From G963422275 sp963422275 (GTDB lineage Bacteria; Pseudomonadota; Alphaproteobacteria; Rhodobacterales; Rhodobacteraceae), in NCBI GenBank assembly GCA_963422275.1, contig OY729418.1:2356001-2420000 (forward strand): 64,000 nt of DNA. The letters run 5' to 3'. Shown one piece after another: positions 1-11,504 of the stretch (positions are counted from its first letter, which is position 1; every line of letters begins with the position of its first letter). A model generated the notes under the pieces. The model worked only from the letters and a program-made list of their open reading frames with translations. It was not told where the DNA came from and searched no databases. Position numbers and translations under genes: made by a program.

Positions 1-1577
<1,577 letters not shown>

Positions 1578-1592
1578 TCTAGAGGCAAGGAA

Positions 1593-4500
1593 ATGAATCG
1601 CGAACTATCGACAGCCGCTCACAGGAGAGAGGCAGTGCCGGATTCCTTTGATCAGGTACGGATTTCTCTGGCCTCCCCGGAGCGAATTCTCTCTTGGTCG
1701 TTCGGCGAGATCAAGAAGCCCGAGACCATCAACTACAGGACTTTCAAGCCCGAGCGGGACGGACTGTTCTGCGCCCGGATTCTGGGGCCGATCAAGGACT
1801 ACGAGTGCCTTTGTGGCAAGTACAAGAGAATGAAGTATCGGGGCCTGACTTGCGAGAAGTGCGGCGTCGAAGTCACCATGCAGAAGGTGCGCCGCGAGCG
1901 GATGGGCCACATCGATCTTGCGGCTCCCGTGGCGCATATCTGGTTCCTGAAGTCCCTGCCGAGCCGCATCGGCCTGATGCTGGACATGACGCTCAAGGAC
2001 CTTGAGAGAATCCTTTACTTCGAGCGGTTCGTCGTCGTCGAGGAAGGTTTGACCTCGCTCAAATGCGGGGAGTTGCTGACCGAAAAAGAGCATGCCGCGG
2101 CCCAAGACGACTACGGCGCTGACGCGTTCAAGGCTGGAATAGGAGCGGAGGCCATCCGTGACATGCTGAGCCAGATCGATCTGGGGGCCACGGCCGAGAG
2201 GTTGCGCGGCGAGCTTCAGCAGACAACCGCCGAGCAAAAGCTCAAGAAACTGGCAAAACGGCTCAAGCTCGTGGAGAGCCTTCTGGGATCCGGAAACCGT
2301 CCCGAGTGGATGATACTTACCGTGGTTCCGGTGATTCCGCCGGAACTCCGCCCTCTTGTCCCGCTCGACGGCGGGCGTTTCGCGACCTCCGACCTGAACG
2401 ACCTGTATCGACGGGTCATCAACAGGAACAATCGCCTGAAGCGGATCATCGAGCTCAAGGCGCCCGACATCATCGTGCGTAACGAGAAGCGCATGTTGCA
2501 AGAGTCGGTGGACGCACTGTTTGACAACGGCCGTCGCGGCCGCATGATCACCGGAACGAACAAGCGCCCGCTCAAGTCTCTGAGCGACATGCTCAAGGGC
2601 AAGCAAGGTAGGTTCAGGCAGAATCTTCTCGGCAAGCGCGTTGATTTCTCGGGACGGTCGGTCATTGTAACAGGTCCCGAACTGAAGCTGCACCAGTGCG
2701 GGCTTCCCAAGAAGATGGCACTCGAGCTTTTCAAGCCCTTCATCTACTCCAAGCTGGAGAAGCGCGGCCTCTCCTCGACAGTCAAGCAGGCGAAGAAGCT
2801 GGTCGAGAGGGAGGATAGGGAAGTCTGGGACATTCTCGATGAGGTCATAAGGGAGCACCCGGTGCTGCTGAACAGGGCGCCGACTCTGCACAGGCTCGGA
2901 ATCCAAGCATTTGAGCCCATCCTGATAGAAGGAAAGGCGATCCAGCTGCACCCCCTTGTCTGTTCCGCTTTCAACGCGGATTTCGACGGCGACCAGATGG
3001 CCGTGCATGTGCCGCTGTCTCTTGAGGCGCAGTTGGAGGCGCGCGTGCTCATGATGTCGACGAACAACGTGCTTTCGCCGGCGAATGGAGCTCCCATCAT
3101 CGTTCCCTCGCAGGACATGGTTCTCGGTCTCTACTACATCTCCCTCGATCGGGCTGGAATGAAGGGCGAGGGGATGTCGTTTGCCTCAACCGAGGAGATC
3201 GAACATGCGCTCGCAGGCGAGTCCGTGCATCCGCACGCCCGAGTCAAGGTGCGCATCAAGCAAATCGACGAGAGCGGCAACGAGGTGTTCAAGATATTCG
3301 ACACGACGCCGGGCCGGGCGATTCTCGGGTCACTGCTTCCACTGCACGTGAAGACGCCTTTTGGCAGGCTTGTCAACAGGCTGTTGCGCAAGCAGGAGGT
3401 CCAGGAGGTGATCGATACCGTGTACCGCTACTGCGGGCAGAAGGAATCCGTGATTTTCTGCGACCAGATAATGGCGATGGGGTTCAGGGAAGCCTTCAAG
3501 GCCGGTATTTCGTTCGGAAAAGATGACCTGCTTGTTCCGGCAACCAAGTCCTCGATCGTGGAAGACACCCGGAACCAGATTGCGGAGTTCGAGCGGCAGT
3601 ACTGGGAGGGGCTGATCACGCAGAGCGAGAAGTACAACAAGACAGTCGATGTCTGGACCACCTGCACAGACCAGGTGGCGGACGCCATGATGAGCGAGAT
3701 ATCGTCAAAGCGCGAGACCGGCGACGAATCGGAGGGTGAGCCGAACTCGGTTTACATGATGTCTCATTCCGGCGCGAGAGGCTCGCCAGCGCAGATGAAG
3801 CAGCTTGCGGGCATGCGGGGACTGATGGCCAAGCCGTCGGGCGAGATCATCGAGACCCCGATCATCTCGAACTTCAAGGAGGGCCTGAACGTGCTGGAAT
3901 ACTTCAATTCCACGCACGGCGCCCGCAAGGGACTTGCGGACACCGCCCTCAAGACCGCCAATTCGGGCTACCTGACCCGGCGCCTTGTCGATGTCGCTCA
4001 AGATTGCATCGTGCGCGAAAAAGACTGCGGAACCGAGAAATCGATCACGGTGATACCGATGGTCGAGGATGGAAAGGTCGTCGTGAATCTCGGCGAACGG
4101 ATACTCGGACGGGTCACGGCCGAAGATGTCATGGCCCCCGAGTCGGGAAAGGTGATCGAAAAGCGCGGAAGTCTCATCGAGGAATTCGGAGCCGAGGCCA
4201 TAGAGGCGGCCGGCATCCAGACCATCGCTGTCCGCTCCCCCCTCACTTGCGAGGCGGAGGAAGGCGTTTGCGCGCGCTGCTATGGTCGCGATCTTGCCCG
4301 CGGAACGCTGGTGAACGTCGGGGAGGCTGTGGGGATCATCGCGGCACAGTCCATCGGCGAGCCGGGAACGCAGCTGACGATGCGGACGTTCCACGTTGGC
4401 GGAATCGCCGAGGCGTCGCGGCAGTCGTCGGTCGAGTCCAGCCACAAGGGAACGATAAGGTATTGCAACGCGCAAGTTCTTACCAACAAGAACGGCGAGC

Positions 4501-5825
4501 AGCTTGTGGTCGGGCGGAACATGGAGCTTTCCGTCTTGGACGGCAGCGGCCATGAGCTCGCGTCCCACAAGCTCACCTACGGCGCACGGTTGCTTGTAAA
4601 GGACAAGCAGGCGATTTCCAGAGGCGACAAGCTTTTCGAATGGGATCCGTACACGCTTCCGATCATTGCCGAGCAGAGCGGCACGGCGCGTCTTGTCGAC
4701 CTTGAATCCGGCGTGTCGGTGCAAGAGGAGTCCGATCAGACTACCGGGATGACCCGGCAGATCGTCTCCGACTGGCGTTCGGCGAAAGGCGCCAAAAAAG
4801 AATTCAAGCCAGAGATCCAGATCATCGACAAGAGCATCGACTTGCCGGTTCGTTTGGCCAATGGCCAGCCCGCGACCTACGCAATGTCCGTTGGCGCGAT
4901 TCTCCTGGTGGAGGACGGCGACGAGATCAACGCCGGGGACGTGATCGCGCGCCTTCCGCGCGAGGGGGCCAAGACGAAGGACATCACTGGCGGTCTTCCG
5001 CGGGTGGCCGAGCTGTTCGAGGCGCGGCGTCCCAAGGATCACGCGATAATCGCGGAGATCGCGGGAACCGTGGAATTCGGCAAGGACTACAAGAACAAGC
5101 AGCGCATCAAGATCGTCCCGAAAGAGGACGGGGGCGAGCCGGTTGAGTATTTCGTGCCCAAGGGGAAGCACATTCCCGTTCGGGAGGGTGACGAAGTTCG
5201 GGTGGGGGACAACATTGTCGACGGCAATCCTGCACCGCACGACATTTTGCGCATACTGGGCGTCGAGGCGCTCGCCAACTACCTCATAAAGGAGGTTCAG
5301 GAGGTCTACCGGATGCAGGGCGTGAAGATCAACGACAAGCATATCGAGGTCATTCTCCGCCAGATGCTCCAGAAATGGGAGGTGCTGGACCCCGGCGAAA
5401 CCTCGCTTCTGAAGGACGAGCAGATCGACAAGGAAGAGTTGGATGAGCGAAACCGGGAAGCCATCGCCGAGGGAAGGCGACCCGCGACTGGATCCCGGAT
5501 CTTGCTCGGGATCACGAAAGCCGCGCTTCAGACTCGTTCATTCATTTCCGCCGCGTCCTTCCAGGAGACCACCCGCGTGCTTACCGAAGCCGCCGTGCGG
5601 GGAAAGCGAGACCGGCTGGTTGGCCTGAAGGAGAACGTGATTGTCGGACGCCTGATACCCGCCGGCACCGGCGGCGCTTCAATGCGCATTCGCGACATTG
5701 CTGGAACCCGAGATCGGCTCATCTTGGAAGAGAAGGCGGCGGCGGAGGCTGCACTGGCACCTCCGGAAGAGCGTGAGATGTCCGCCCTCACCGACAGTTC
5801 GGTATCCCCGGACGGGGAGCTGTAA
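1593..5825 (+). CDS. rpoC: RNA polymerase beta' subunit
   Basis: This is the full-length beta' subunit (1410 residues, normal for alphaproteobacteria). It carries the N-terminal zinc ribbon (Cys72, Cys74, Cys87, Cys90), the catalytic Mg-binding motif NADFDGD at residues 461-467, and the second zinc site (Cys805, Cys886, Cys893, Cys896). The ATG is preceded by a purine-rich AGGCAAGGAA ribosome site. The usual beta' start context, a short tail followed by FDQVRISLASPERI, is present. The C-terminus is intact and the stop lies 18 bases before an IS-type end. Long open frames on the opposite strand are GC-rich shadows. Confidence 0.98.
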   Translation: MNRELSTAAHRREAVPDSFDQVRISLASPERILSWSFGEIKKPETINYRTFKPERDGLFCARILGPIKDYECLCGKYKRMKYRGLTCEKCGVEVTMQKVRRERMGHIDLAAPVAHIWFLKSLPSRIGLMLDMTLKDLERILYFERFVVVEEGLTSLKCGELLTEKEHAAAQDDYGADAFKAGIGAEAIRDMLSQIDLGATAERLRGELQQTTAEQKLKKLAKRLKLVESLLGSGNRPEWMILTVVPVIPPELRPLVPLDGGRFATSDLNDLYRRVINRNNRLKRIIELKAPDIIVRNEKRMLQESVDALFDNGRRGRMITGTNKRPLKSLSDMLKGKQGRFRQNLLGKRVDFSGRSVIVTGPELKLHQCGLPKKMALELFKPFIYSKLEKRGLSSTVKQAKKLVEREDREVWDILDEVIREHPVLLNRAPTLHRLGIQAFEPILIEGKAIQLHPLVCSAFNADFDGDQMAVHVPLSLEAQLEARVLMMSTNNVLSPANGAPIIVPSQDMVLGLYYISLDRAGMKGEGMSFASTEEIEHALAGESVHPHARVKVRIKQIDESGNEVFKIFDTTPGRAILGSLLPLHVKTPFGRLVNRLLRKQEVQEVIDTVYRYCGQKESVIFCDQIMAMGFREAFKAGISFGKDDLLVPATKSSIVEDTRNQIAEFERQYWEGLITQSEKYNKTVDVWTTCTDQVADAMMSEISSKRETGDESEGEPNSVYMMSHSGARGSPAQMKQLAGMRGLMAKPSGEIIETPIISNFKEGLNVLEYFNSTHGARKGLADTALKTANSGYLTRRLVDVAQDCIVREKDCGTEKSITVIPMVEDGKVVVNLGERILGRVTAEDVMAPESGKVIEKRGSLIEEFGAEAIEAAGIQTIAVRSPLTCEAEEGVCARCYGRDLARGTLVNVGEAVGIIAAQSIGEPGTQLTMRTFHVGGIAEASRQSSVESSHKGTIRYCNAQVLTNKNGEQLVVGRNMELSVLDGSGHELASHKLTYGARLLVKDKQAISRGDKLFEWDPYTLPIIAEQSGTARLVDLESGVSVQEESDQTTGMTRQIVSDWRSAKGAKKEFKPEIQIIDKSIDLPVRLANGQPATYAMSVGAILLVEDGDEINAGDVIARLPREGAKTKDITGGLPRVAELFEARRPKDHAIIAEIAGTVEFGKDYKNKQRIKIVPKEDGGEPVEYFVPKGKHIPVREGDEVRVGDNIVDGNPAPHDILRILGVEALANYLIKEVQEVYRMQGVKINDKHIEVILRQMLQKWEVLDPGETSLLKDEQIDKEELDERNREAIAEGRRPATGSRILLGITKAALQTRSFISAASFQETTRVLTEAAVRGKRDRLVGLKENVIVGRLIPAGTGGASMRIRDIAGTRDRLILEEKAAAEAALAPPEEREMSALTDSSVSPDGEL

Positions 5826-5843
5826 GTCGAAGGATAGCGCCAA

Positions 5844-6620
5844 GGTCGTGTGCTCATAAAGGGAAAAGGGATTTTCTTTCCGGCGCTGATGTGATTCAAG
5901 CTTCCAAACAGCGGGAGCTTGAGGATGCAAAGCCGGCACGATCTGACGGATGCGGAATGGGCGATCATCTCGCCGTTGCCGCCTGACAAGCCCGGGGCGT
6001 TCCACGGGTGGACGACCGGCGGGTTATCAGCGGGATCTTTCACATCCTGCGCACCGGCACGCCGTGGCGCGACCTTCCGGAATGCTGCGGGCCGCATGCG
6101 ACAGTCTGCAACCGCTGGGCCAGGCAAGGGGTGCGGAAGCGCCTGTTCGAGGCGCTGGCGGCGGGCTCGCCGGGATCTCTTCATTTCCTCGACTCCTCGG
6201 TGGTGCGCGCCCACCAGCACGCCGCGGGCGGAAAAAAGGGGGTCCGGACCACGCCATCGGACGCTCGCGAGGCGGGCTGAGCACCAAAATCCACGTCGTC
6301 GTCGACGGCCTTGGCCTGCCGCGCCGCTTCGCGCTCACCCCGGGCCAAGCCTCCGACAAGGCTGCCGTGCCTGCACCATCCTCAAACTCATTGCCGACCA
6401 TGGCTCTTGCCCCCACATCCCGACCCAACGGGACCGCCGGGAGCAGCGCTCCGCATCCCATCACCTCTACCGCCAACGCAACCTCGTCGAACGTTTCTTC
6501 AACAAGCTCAAGCACTTCCGAGGCATCGCGACCCGCTATCACAAGCTTGCAAGAAACTTCCTGGCCGCAATTGCCCTTGCCTGCATCCGCCTCTGGATCA
6601 AAATCAATGAGTACACGACC
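5844..6620 (+). mobile_element. IS5-family (IS427-type) insertion sequence, decayed copy
   Basis: The element is bounded by inverted ends: ggtcgtgtgctcat at 5844-5857 and its near-complement atgagtacacgacc at 6607-6620 (one mismatch). It lies between rpoC and rpsL, which are normally close neighbours. The same sequence reappears in inverted orientation from 63797 to the right edge, which supports these borders. I see no convincing target duplication at this copy. The transposase inside is frameshifted. Confidence 0.85.
5925..6620 (+). pseudogene. IS427-type transposase, frameshifted
   Basis: The DDE transposase is split over three frames. The N-terminal part (HDLTDAEWAIISPL) is in one frame. 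The middle (GTPWRDLPE, then LDSSVVRAHQHAAGGKKG) is in a second, and STKIHVVVDGLGLPRRF is in a third. The C-terminal part (RNLVERFFNKLKHFRGIATR) is back in the first. Each piece matches the expected order of an IS5/IS427 transposase, so at least three frame changes have inactivated it. The reading frame runs past the element end because the element has no stop codon of its own. Confidence 0.85.
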
Positions 6621-6894
6621 AAGGGCGGGAGCCCGGCCTGCGAACGTTCTGGGTCGTGCAGAAAACTTGCATTTTGCTGTTGACAGGTAGGCGAATCACC
6701 GTTACATACCGCCCGAATTGCTGGCTGGGCTTAGCCCCCTCCAGTGCAAATGCCGTAATTTAGCGATCACGATCCTGGCAGAAAGGCCGCGATCCTCTGA
6801 AGTTGGAACCGCCGAAGGAAACGAAGGCGGCCAGTGTTCTTTTCGGCTTTGCTTGGAGGCGCAGTGCCTGTCAGCGAAACGGACTGGAGGTGAA

Positions 6895-7266
6895 ATGCCT
6901 ACCATACAGCAATTGATTCGGAAGCCGCGAAGCCCCAAGGTGAAGCGCCAGAAATCGATGCATCTGCTCAGGTGCCCGCAGAGGCGAGGCGTCTGCACGC
7001 GCGTGTACACGACGACCCCGAAGAAACCCAACTCGGCAATGCGCAAGGTCGCCAAGGTGCGCTTGACCAGTGGTTTCGAGGTGATTTCCTACATTCCGGG
7101 TGAGGCGCACAATCTGCAGGAACATTCGGTGGTTCTCGTTCGCGGTGGCCGCGTCAAGGATCTTCCCGGCGTCCGCTACCACATTCTCCGCGGCGTCCGC
7201 GACACCGAAGGCGTGAAGGACCGACGGCAGCGCCGGTCCAAATACGGCGCCAAGCGTCCCAAATAG
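6895..7266 (+). CDS. rpsL: 30S ribosomal protein S12
   Basis: S12 (123 residues) sits at the decoding centre of the small subunit. The start is the ATG of MPTIQQLIRK, preceded by GGAGGTGAA; the frame is open further upstream but only that start matches the family. The two lysine regions linked to streptomycin resistance (TTPKKPNS and VRGGRVKDLPG) have the sensitive-type sequence. It heads the str group with rpsG, fusA and tuf. With the IS element upstream, transcription may depend on a promoter in 6621-6894 or on read-through from rpoBC. Confidence 0.98.
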   Translation: MPTIQQLIRKPRSPKVKRQKSMHLLRCPQRRGVCTRVYTTTPKKPNSAMRKVAKVRLTSGFEVISYIPGEAHNLQEHSVVLVRGGRVKDLPGVRYHILRGVRDTEGVKDRRQRRSKYGAKRPK

Positions 7267-7276
7267 GGCAACGGCA

Positions 7277-7747
7277 ATGTCACGACGAAGACGCGCCGAG
7301 CGAAAGGACCTGCTCCCCGACGCAAAGTTTGGCGATCGGGTCATCTCGAAATTCATGAACAACCTGATGCGCGATGGCAAGAAGGCAGTGGCCGAGCGGA
7401 TTGTCTATAGTGCGCTCGACCGGGTGGAGGCGAGAATGCGCCAAGCACCAGTCGACGTGTTCCATGAAGCGCTCACCAACGTCAAGCCGTCAGTCGAGGT
7501 GCGCTCGCGCAGAGTCGGTGGGTCCACGTACCAGATTCCGGTCGAGGTTCGGCCGGAGCGCCGCGATGCGCTGGCCATCCGCTGGCTGATTTCGGCGGCC
7601 CGCAAGCGCAACGAGCACACCATGGAGGAACGCTTGGCAAGCGAGCTCATGGATGCGGCCAACATGCGCGGAGGGGCCGTAAAGAAGCGCGAGGACACGC
7701 ACAAGATGGCGGAGGCGAACAAGGCCTTCAGCCATTATCGCTGGTAG
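7277..7747 (+). CDS. rpsG: 30S ribosomal protein S7
   Basis: S7 (156 residues, normal length) nucleates assembly of the small-subunit head by binding the 3' domain of 16S rRNA. The N-terminus MSRRRRAERKDLLPD and the FMNNLMRDGKKAVAE helix are typical of alphaproteobacteria. It starts 10 bases after rpsL and is followed by fusA after 25 bases, so the three are one transcript. Confidence 0.98.
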   Translation: MSRRRRAERKDLLPDAKFGDRVISKFMNNLMRDGKKAVAERIVYSALDRVEARMRQAPVDVFHEALTNVKPSVEVRSRRVGGSTYQIPVEVRPERRDALAIRWLISAARKRNEHTMEERLASELMDAANMRGGAVKKREDTHKMAEANKAFSHYRW

Positions 7748-7772
7748 CGGCCGCATTGGAGGGGCTGAGCGG

Positions 7773-9890
7773 GTGACACGGAAATACACGCTGGACCGGT
7801 ACCGGAACTTCGGGATCATGGCGCATATCGACGCCGGCAAGACCACGACAACCGAACGGACCCTCTACTACACCGGAAAATCGCACAAGATCGGCGAGGT
7901 CCACGACGGCGCGGCCACGATGGACTGGATGGAGCAGGAGCAGGAACGCGGCATAACGATAACGTCGGCGGCGACGACCACGTTCTGGAAGCGCACCGAG
8001 GATGGCGACACGCCGCAGTCGGACCAATTCAGGTTCAACATCATCGACACGCCTGGCCACGTTGACTTCACCATCGAGGTCGAGCGCTCCCTGGCCGTTC
8101 TGGACGGGGCCGTCTGCGTCTTGGACGCCAATGCGGGAATCGAGCCGCAGACCGAAACCGTCTGGCGGCAGGCCGACCGCTACAGGGTTCCGCGCTTCGT
8201 TTTCGTCAACAAGATGGACAAGACCGGTGCCGACTACTTCAACTGCGTGCGCATGGTAAAGGAGCGAACCGGGGCTGTGCCCCTCCCAGTCCAGATTCCG
8301 ATAGGCGCCGAGGACTCTTTCGAGGGAATCATCGACCTCGTGACCATGGAGGAATGGACTTGGGAAGGTGTGGACCTCGGTGCGACATGGACTCGGCAGG
8401 GAATCCGGCCGCAGTTGCTCGACCAGGCGCGGGAATGGCGGGACAGGATGATCGATCGCGCGGTCGAGCTGGACGACGAGGTCATGGAGAGATATCTCGA
8501 CGGCGAGGAGCCGGATCCCGCAACAATCAGGCGGCTTATCCGAGCGGGAACGCTGAGCATGTCTTTCGTTCCGGTGATCGCCGGCTCCGCGTTCAAGAAC
8601 AAGGGCGTGCAACCGCTTCTGAACGCGGTGATCGATTACCTGCCGGGGCCCTTGGACGTTCCCGCCTATACCGGTTTTGCGCCAGGCGACAAGACCGAGA
8701 CCAGAAACATCGAACGCACAGCCGACGACTCTCAACCAGTGGCGGCTCTAGCCTTCAAGGTCATGAACGATCCCTTCGTCGGGTCGCTGACCTTCACCCG
8801 GGTCTACTCCGGAACCCTTCGCAAGGGGGACCAGATTCTCAACGCCACGAAGGGCAGGCGCGAGCGCGTCGGCCGGATGGTGATGATGCACTCGAACAAC
8901 CGGGAGGAAATCGAAGAGGCCTTTGCCGGCGACATCATCGCGCTTGCGGGACTCAAGGAAACCACCACCGGCGACACGCTCAGTGCCCTGGCCCACCCGG
9001 TGGTGCTCGAAACCATGACTTTCCCCAACCCCGTGATAGAGATCGCGGTGGAGCCGAAAACGAAGGCGGACCAAGAGAAGATGGGACAGGCGTTGCAGAG
9101 GCTGGCCGCCGAGGACCCGTCGCTCCGAGTCGAGACCGACATGGAATCTGGCCAGACGATCATGAGGGGGATGGGCGAACTGCATCTCGACATACTGGTC
9201 GACCGGATGAAGCGGGAGTTCAAGGTCGAGGCCAATATTGGTGCCCCCCAAGTGGCCTACCGCGAGACGATTTCGCATTTCGCGGAAATAGACTACACCC
9301 ACAAGAAGCAAACCGGTGGCGCCGGGCAGTTCGCAAGGGTGAAGATGCTGATCGAGCCGGTCGAGGTCGGAGAGGGATACAGCTTTGAATCCCAGATCGT
9401 CGGCGGATCGATCCCCAAGGAATACATCCCGGGCGTCGAGAAGGGAATTCTTTCGGTAATGGATTCCGGGCCGCTCGCCGGGTTTCCCGTGATCGATCTC
9501 AAGGTGAAGCTAATCGACGGCGCCTACCACGACGTAGACTCGTCGGTCATGGCGTTCGAGCTGGCTGGACGCGCGGCAATGCGGGACGGCCTCCGCAAGG
9601 CTGGCGCGAAGCTTCTGGAGCCAGTCATGAAGGTGGAGGTCGTCACGCCTGGCGAATACACTGGCGTCATCAACGGCGATCTGACCAAGCGGCGTGGGCA
9701 GGTTCAGGGCCAGGAGACGCGCGGGGCGACGACAACCATCGGTGCGTTGGTCCCGCTGGCGAACATGTTCGGCTACATCAACAACCTTCGCTCGATGTCC
9801 TCGGGGCGGGCCAGCTTCACGATGCAGTTTTCGCGCTACGACGCGGTGCCACAGAACATTTCCGAGGAAATCCAGTCCAAGTACGCGTGA
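7773..9890 (+). CDS. fusA: Elongation factor G
   Basis: EF-G (705 residues) is the GTPase that drives ribosomal translocation and, with the recycling factor, ribosome recycling. It has the G1 loop AHIDAGKTT (residues 17-25), the G3 motif DTPGHVD and the G4 motif NKMD, followed by the domain II-V sequence in order. The start is GTG at 7773, with a GGAGGGG ribosome site about 10 bases upstream. The C-terminal YINNLRSMSSGRASFTMQF block is intact. Confidence 0.98.
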   Translation: MTRKYTLDRYRNFGIMAHIDAGKTTTTERTLYYTGKSHKIGEVHDGAATMDWMEQEQERGITITSAATTTFWKRTEDGDTPQSDQFRFNIIDTPGHVDFTIEVERSLAVLDGAVCVLDANAGIEPQTETVWRQADRYRVPRFVFVNKMDKTGADYFNCVRMVKERTGAVPLPVQIPIGAEDSFEGIIDLVTMEEWTWEGVDLGATWTRQGIRPQLLDQAREWRDRMIDRAVELDDEVMERYLDGEEPDPATIRRLIRAGTLSMSFVPVIAGSAFKNKGVQPLLNAVIDYLPGPLDVPAYTGFAPGDKTETRNIERTADDSQPVAALAFKVMNDPFVGSLTFTRVYSGTLRKGDQILNATKGRRERVGRMVMMHSNNREEIEEAFAGDIIALAGLKETTTGDTLSALAHPVVLETMTFPNPVIEIAVEPKTKADQEKMGQALQRLAAEDPSLRVETDMESGQTIMRGMGELHLDILVDRMKREFKVEANIGAPQVAYRETISHFAEIDYTHKKQTGGAGQFARVKMLIEPVEVGEGYSFESQIVGGSIPKEYIPGVEKGILSVMDSGPLAGFPVIDLKVKLIDGAYHDVDSSVMAFELAGRAAMRDGLRKAGAKLLEPVMKVEVVTPGEYTGVINGDLTKRRGQVQGQETRGATTTIGALVPLANMFGYINNLRSMSSGRASFTMQFSRYDAVPQNISEEIQSKYA

Positions 9891-9939
9891 ACCCCCTTGT
9901 GGCGGCTGCGCGCGAGTTCAACCAGAAGAGGTACAGAGG

Positions 9940-11115
9940 ATGGCTAAAGAGAAATTTGAACGTACCAAACCGCACGTGAACGTTGGAACGATTGGTCACG
10001 TGGACCATGGAAAGACAACGCTGACCGCCGCGATCACCAAGTATTTTGGCGAATTCCAAGAATACGACAAGATCGATGCGGCACCTGAGGAAAAGGCGCG
10101 GGGAATTACGATCTCTACGGCCCATGTCGAATACGAGACCGAAAAGCGCCACTACGCCCATGTAGACTGCCCAGGACATGCGGATTACATCAAGAACATG
10201 ATTACCGGCGCGGCGCAGATGGATGGCGCCATTCTGGTGGTAAGTGCCTCTGACGGGCCCATGCCGCAGACACGGGAGCACATCCTGCTCGCGCGGCAGG
10301 TTGGAGTTCCGGCACTCGTGGTGTACATGAACAAGGTCGATCTCGTTGACGACGAAGAGCTAATCGAGCTTGTCGACTTGGAGATGCGGGACCTGCTGTC
10401 CTACTTCGAGTTTCCCGGCGACGACATTCCGATCGTGCAGGGGTCTGCCTTGGCGGCGCTCGAGGGAGGTGACAAGAAGACAGGCGAGGACAGCATCTCC
10501 GAACTCATGGTTGCCGTCGACGATTACATTCCGACGCCTGACCGACCGATTGACCGGCCGTTCCTCATGCCTATTGAGGACGTTTTCACGATTTCCGGGC
10601 GCGGCACCGTCGTTACCGGACGGGTCGAGCGCGGCGTCATCACCGTCGGTGATGAAGTCGAGATCGTCGGCATTCGCGAGACCTCGAAAACAACCTGTAC
10701 CGGTGTGGAGATGTTCCGCAAGCTGCTTGACCGCGGCGAGGCTGGCGACAACATCGGCGCCCTGCTCAGAGGAGTCGACCGGAACGGTGTCGAGCGCGGG
10801 CAGGTGCTCTGCAAGCCGGGATCGGTCACACCGCACACCAAGTTCCAGGCAGAGGCGTACATTCTCAAGAAAGAAGAGGGAGGGCGGCACACGATGTTTG
10901 CGACCAATTACCGCCCCCAGTTCTATTTCCGCACCACGGACGTGACTGGAACGGTCAACCTGCCCGATGAGGTGAAGATGGTCCTGCCAGGCGACAACGT
11001 CTCGTTCACAATCGAGCTCATCGCGCCGATTGCAATGGAGGAAGGCGTCCGGTTTGCTATTCGCGAGGGCGGGCGAACGGTTGGCGCCGGGGTGGTCACC
11101 AAGATCATCGAGTAA
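9940..11115 (+). CDS. tuf: Elongation factor Tu
   Basis: EF-Tu (391 residues) delivers aminoacyl-tRNA to the ribosome. It has the G1 loop GHVDHGKTT (residues 19-27), the G3 motif DCPGHADY, the effector-region RGITIS sequence and the G4 motif NKVD. The start is ATG 9940 after an AGAGG ribosome site; the longer upstream frame is a shadow of fusA. Only one tuf copy is visible here. The stop is followed by a strong hairpin, so expression may be partly uncoupled from the S10 genes. Confidence 0.98.
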   Translation: MAKEKFERTKPHVNVGTIGHVDHGKTTLTAAITKYFGEFQEYDKIDAAPEEKARGITISTAHVEYETEKRHYAHVDCPGHADYIKNMITGAAQMDGAILVVSASDGPMPQTREHILLARQVGVPALVVYMNKVDLVDDEELIELVDLEMRDLLSYFEFPGDDIPIVQGSALAALEGGDKKTGEDSISELMVAVDDYIPTPDRPIDRPFLMPIEDVFTISGRGTVVTGRVERGVITVGDEVEIVGIRETSKTTCTGVEMFRKLLDRGEAGDNIGALLRGVDRNGVERGQVLCKPGSVTPHTKFQAEAYILKKEEGGRHTMFATNYRPQFYFRTTDVTGTVNLPDEVKMVLPGDNVSFTIELIAPIAMEEGVRFAIREGGRTVGAGVVTKIIE

Positions 11116-11127
11116 CGGACCCGAGAG

Positions 11128-11160
11128 CGGCACGGACGGGAATCCCCTCCGTGCCGGCTT
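11128..11160 (+). terminator. Hairpin between tuf and rpsJ (terminator or attenuator)
   Basis: A 9-base-pair perfect stem (CGGCACGGA at 11128-11136 with TCCGTGCCG at 11148-11156) is followed by a short T-rich run (ctttct). It lies in the only substantial gap between the str and S10 gene groups. It could act as a partial terminator that sets the str to S10 expression ratio. No full U-tract is present, so complete termination is doubtful. Confidence 0.6.
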
Positions 11161-11179
11161 TCTGACTGGGAGCGGCATA

Positions 11180-11491
11180 GTGATACAGCAGCAAAACATT
11201 CGGATCCGGCTCAAGGCCTTCGATTACCGGGTGCTGGACGCGAGCACGAACGAGATCGTGGAGACCGCCAAGCGCACGGGCGCACGGGTCCGCGGGCCAA
11301 TTCCGCTCCCCAACAAGATCGAGAAATTCACGGTACTGAGAGGTCCGCATATCGACAAGAAGTCACGCGAGCAGATGGAGATTCGAACGCACAAGCGGCT
11401 TCTGGACATCGTGGACCCGACACCGCAGACGGTCGACGCTCTGATGAAGCTTGACCTCGCCGCGGGCGTGGCCGTCGAAATCAAGCTTTAG
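11180..11491 (+). CDS. rpsJ: 30S ribosomal protein S10
   Basis: S10 (103 residues) is a head protein of the small subunit and the transcription antitermination factor NusE. The start is GTG 11180, with GGGAG upstream; the first residues after it (IQQQNIRIRLKAFDY) match the family, and the longer open frame upstream does not. It is the first gene of the S10 group and is followed by rplC after 13 bases. Confidence 0.97.
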   Translation: MIQQQNIRIRLKAFDYRVLDASTNEIVETAKRTGARVRGPIPLPNKIEKFTVLRGPHIDKKSREQMEIRTHKRLLDIVDPTPQTVDALMKLDLAAGVAVEIKL

Positions 11492-11504
11492 GGGGACCCC
11501 CGAA

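Noticed and set aside
1605..3008. 467-codon open frame on the minus strand inside rpoC
   Set aside because: It is a shadow of the rpoC frame with no ribosome site or recognisable domain.
3705..5342. 545-codon open frame on the minus strand inside rpoC
   Set aside because: It is fully antisense to a conserved gene, has no motif and arises from high GC at codon position three.
7728..8735. 335-codon open frame antisense to fusA
   Set aside because: It is a shadow of a highly conserved gene.
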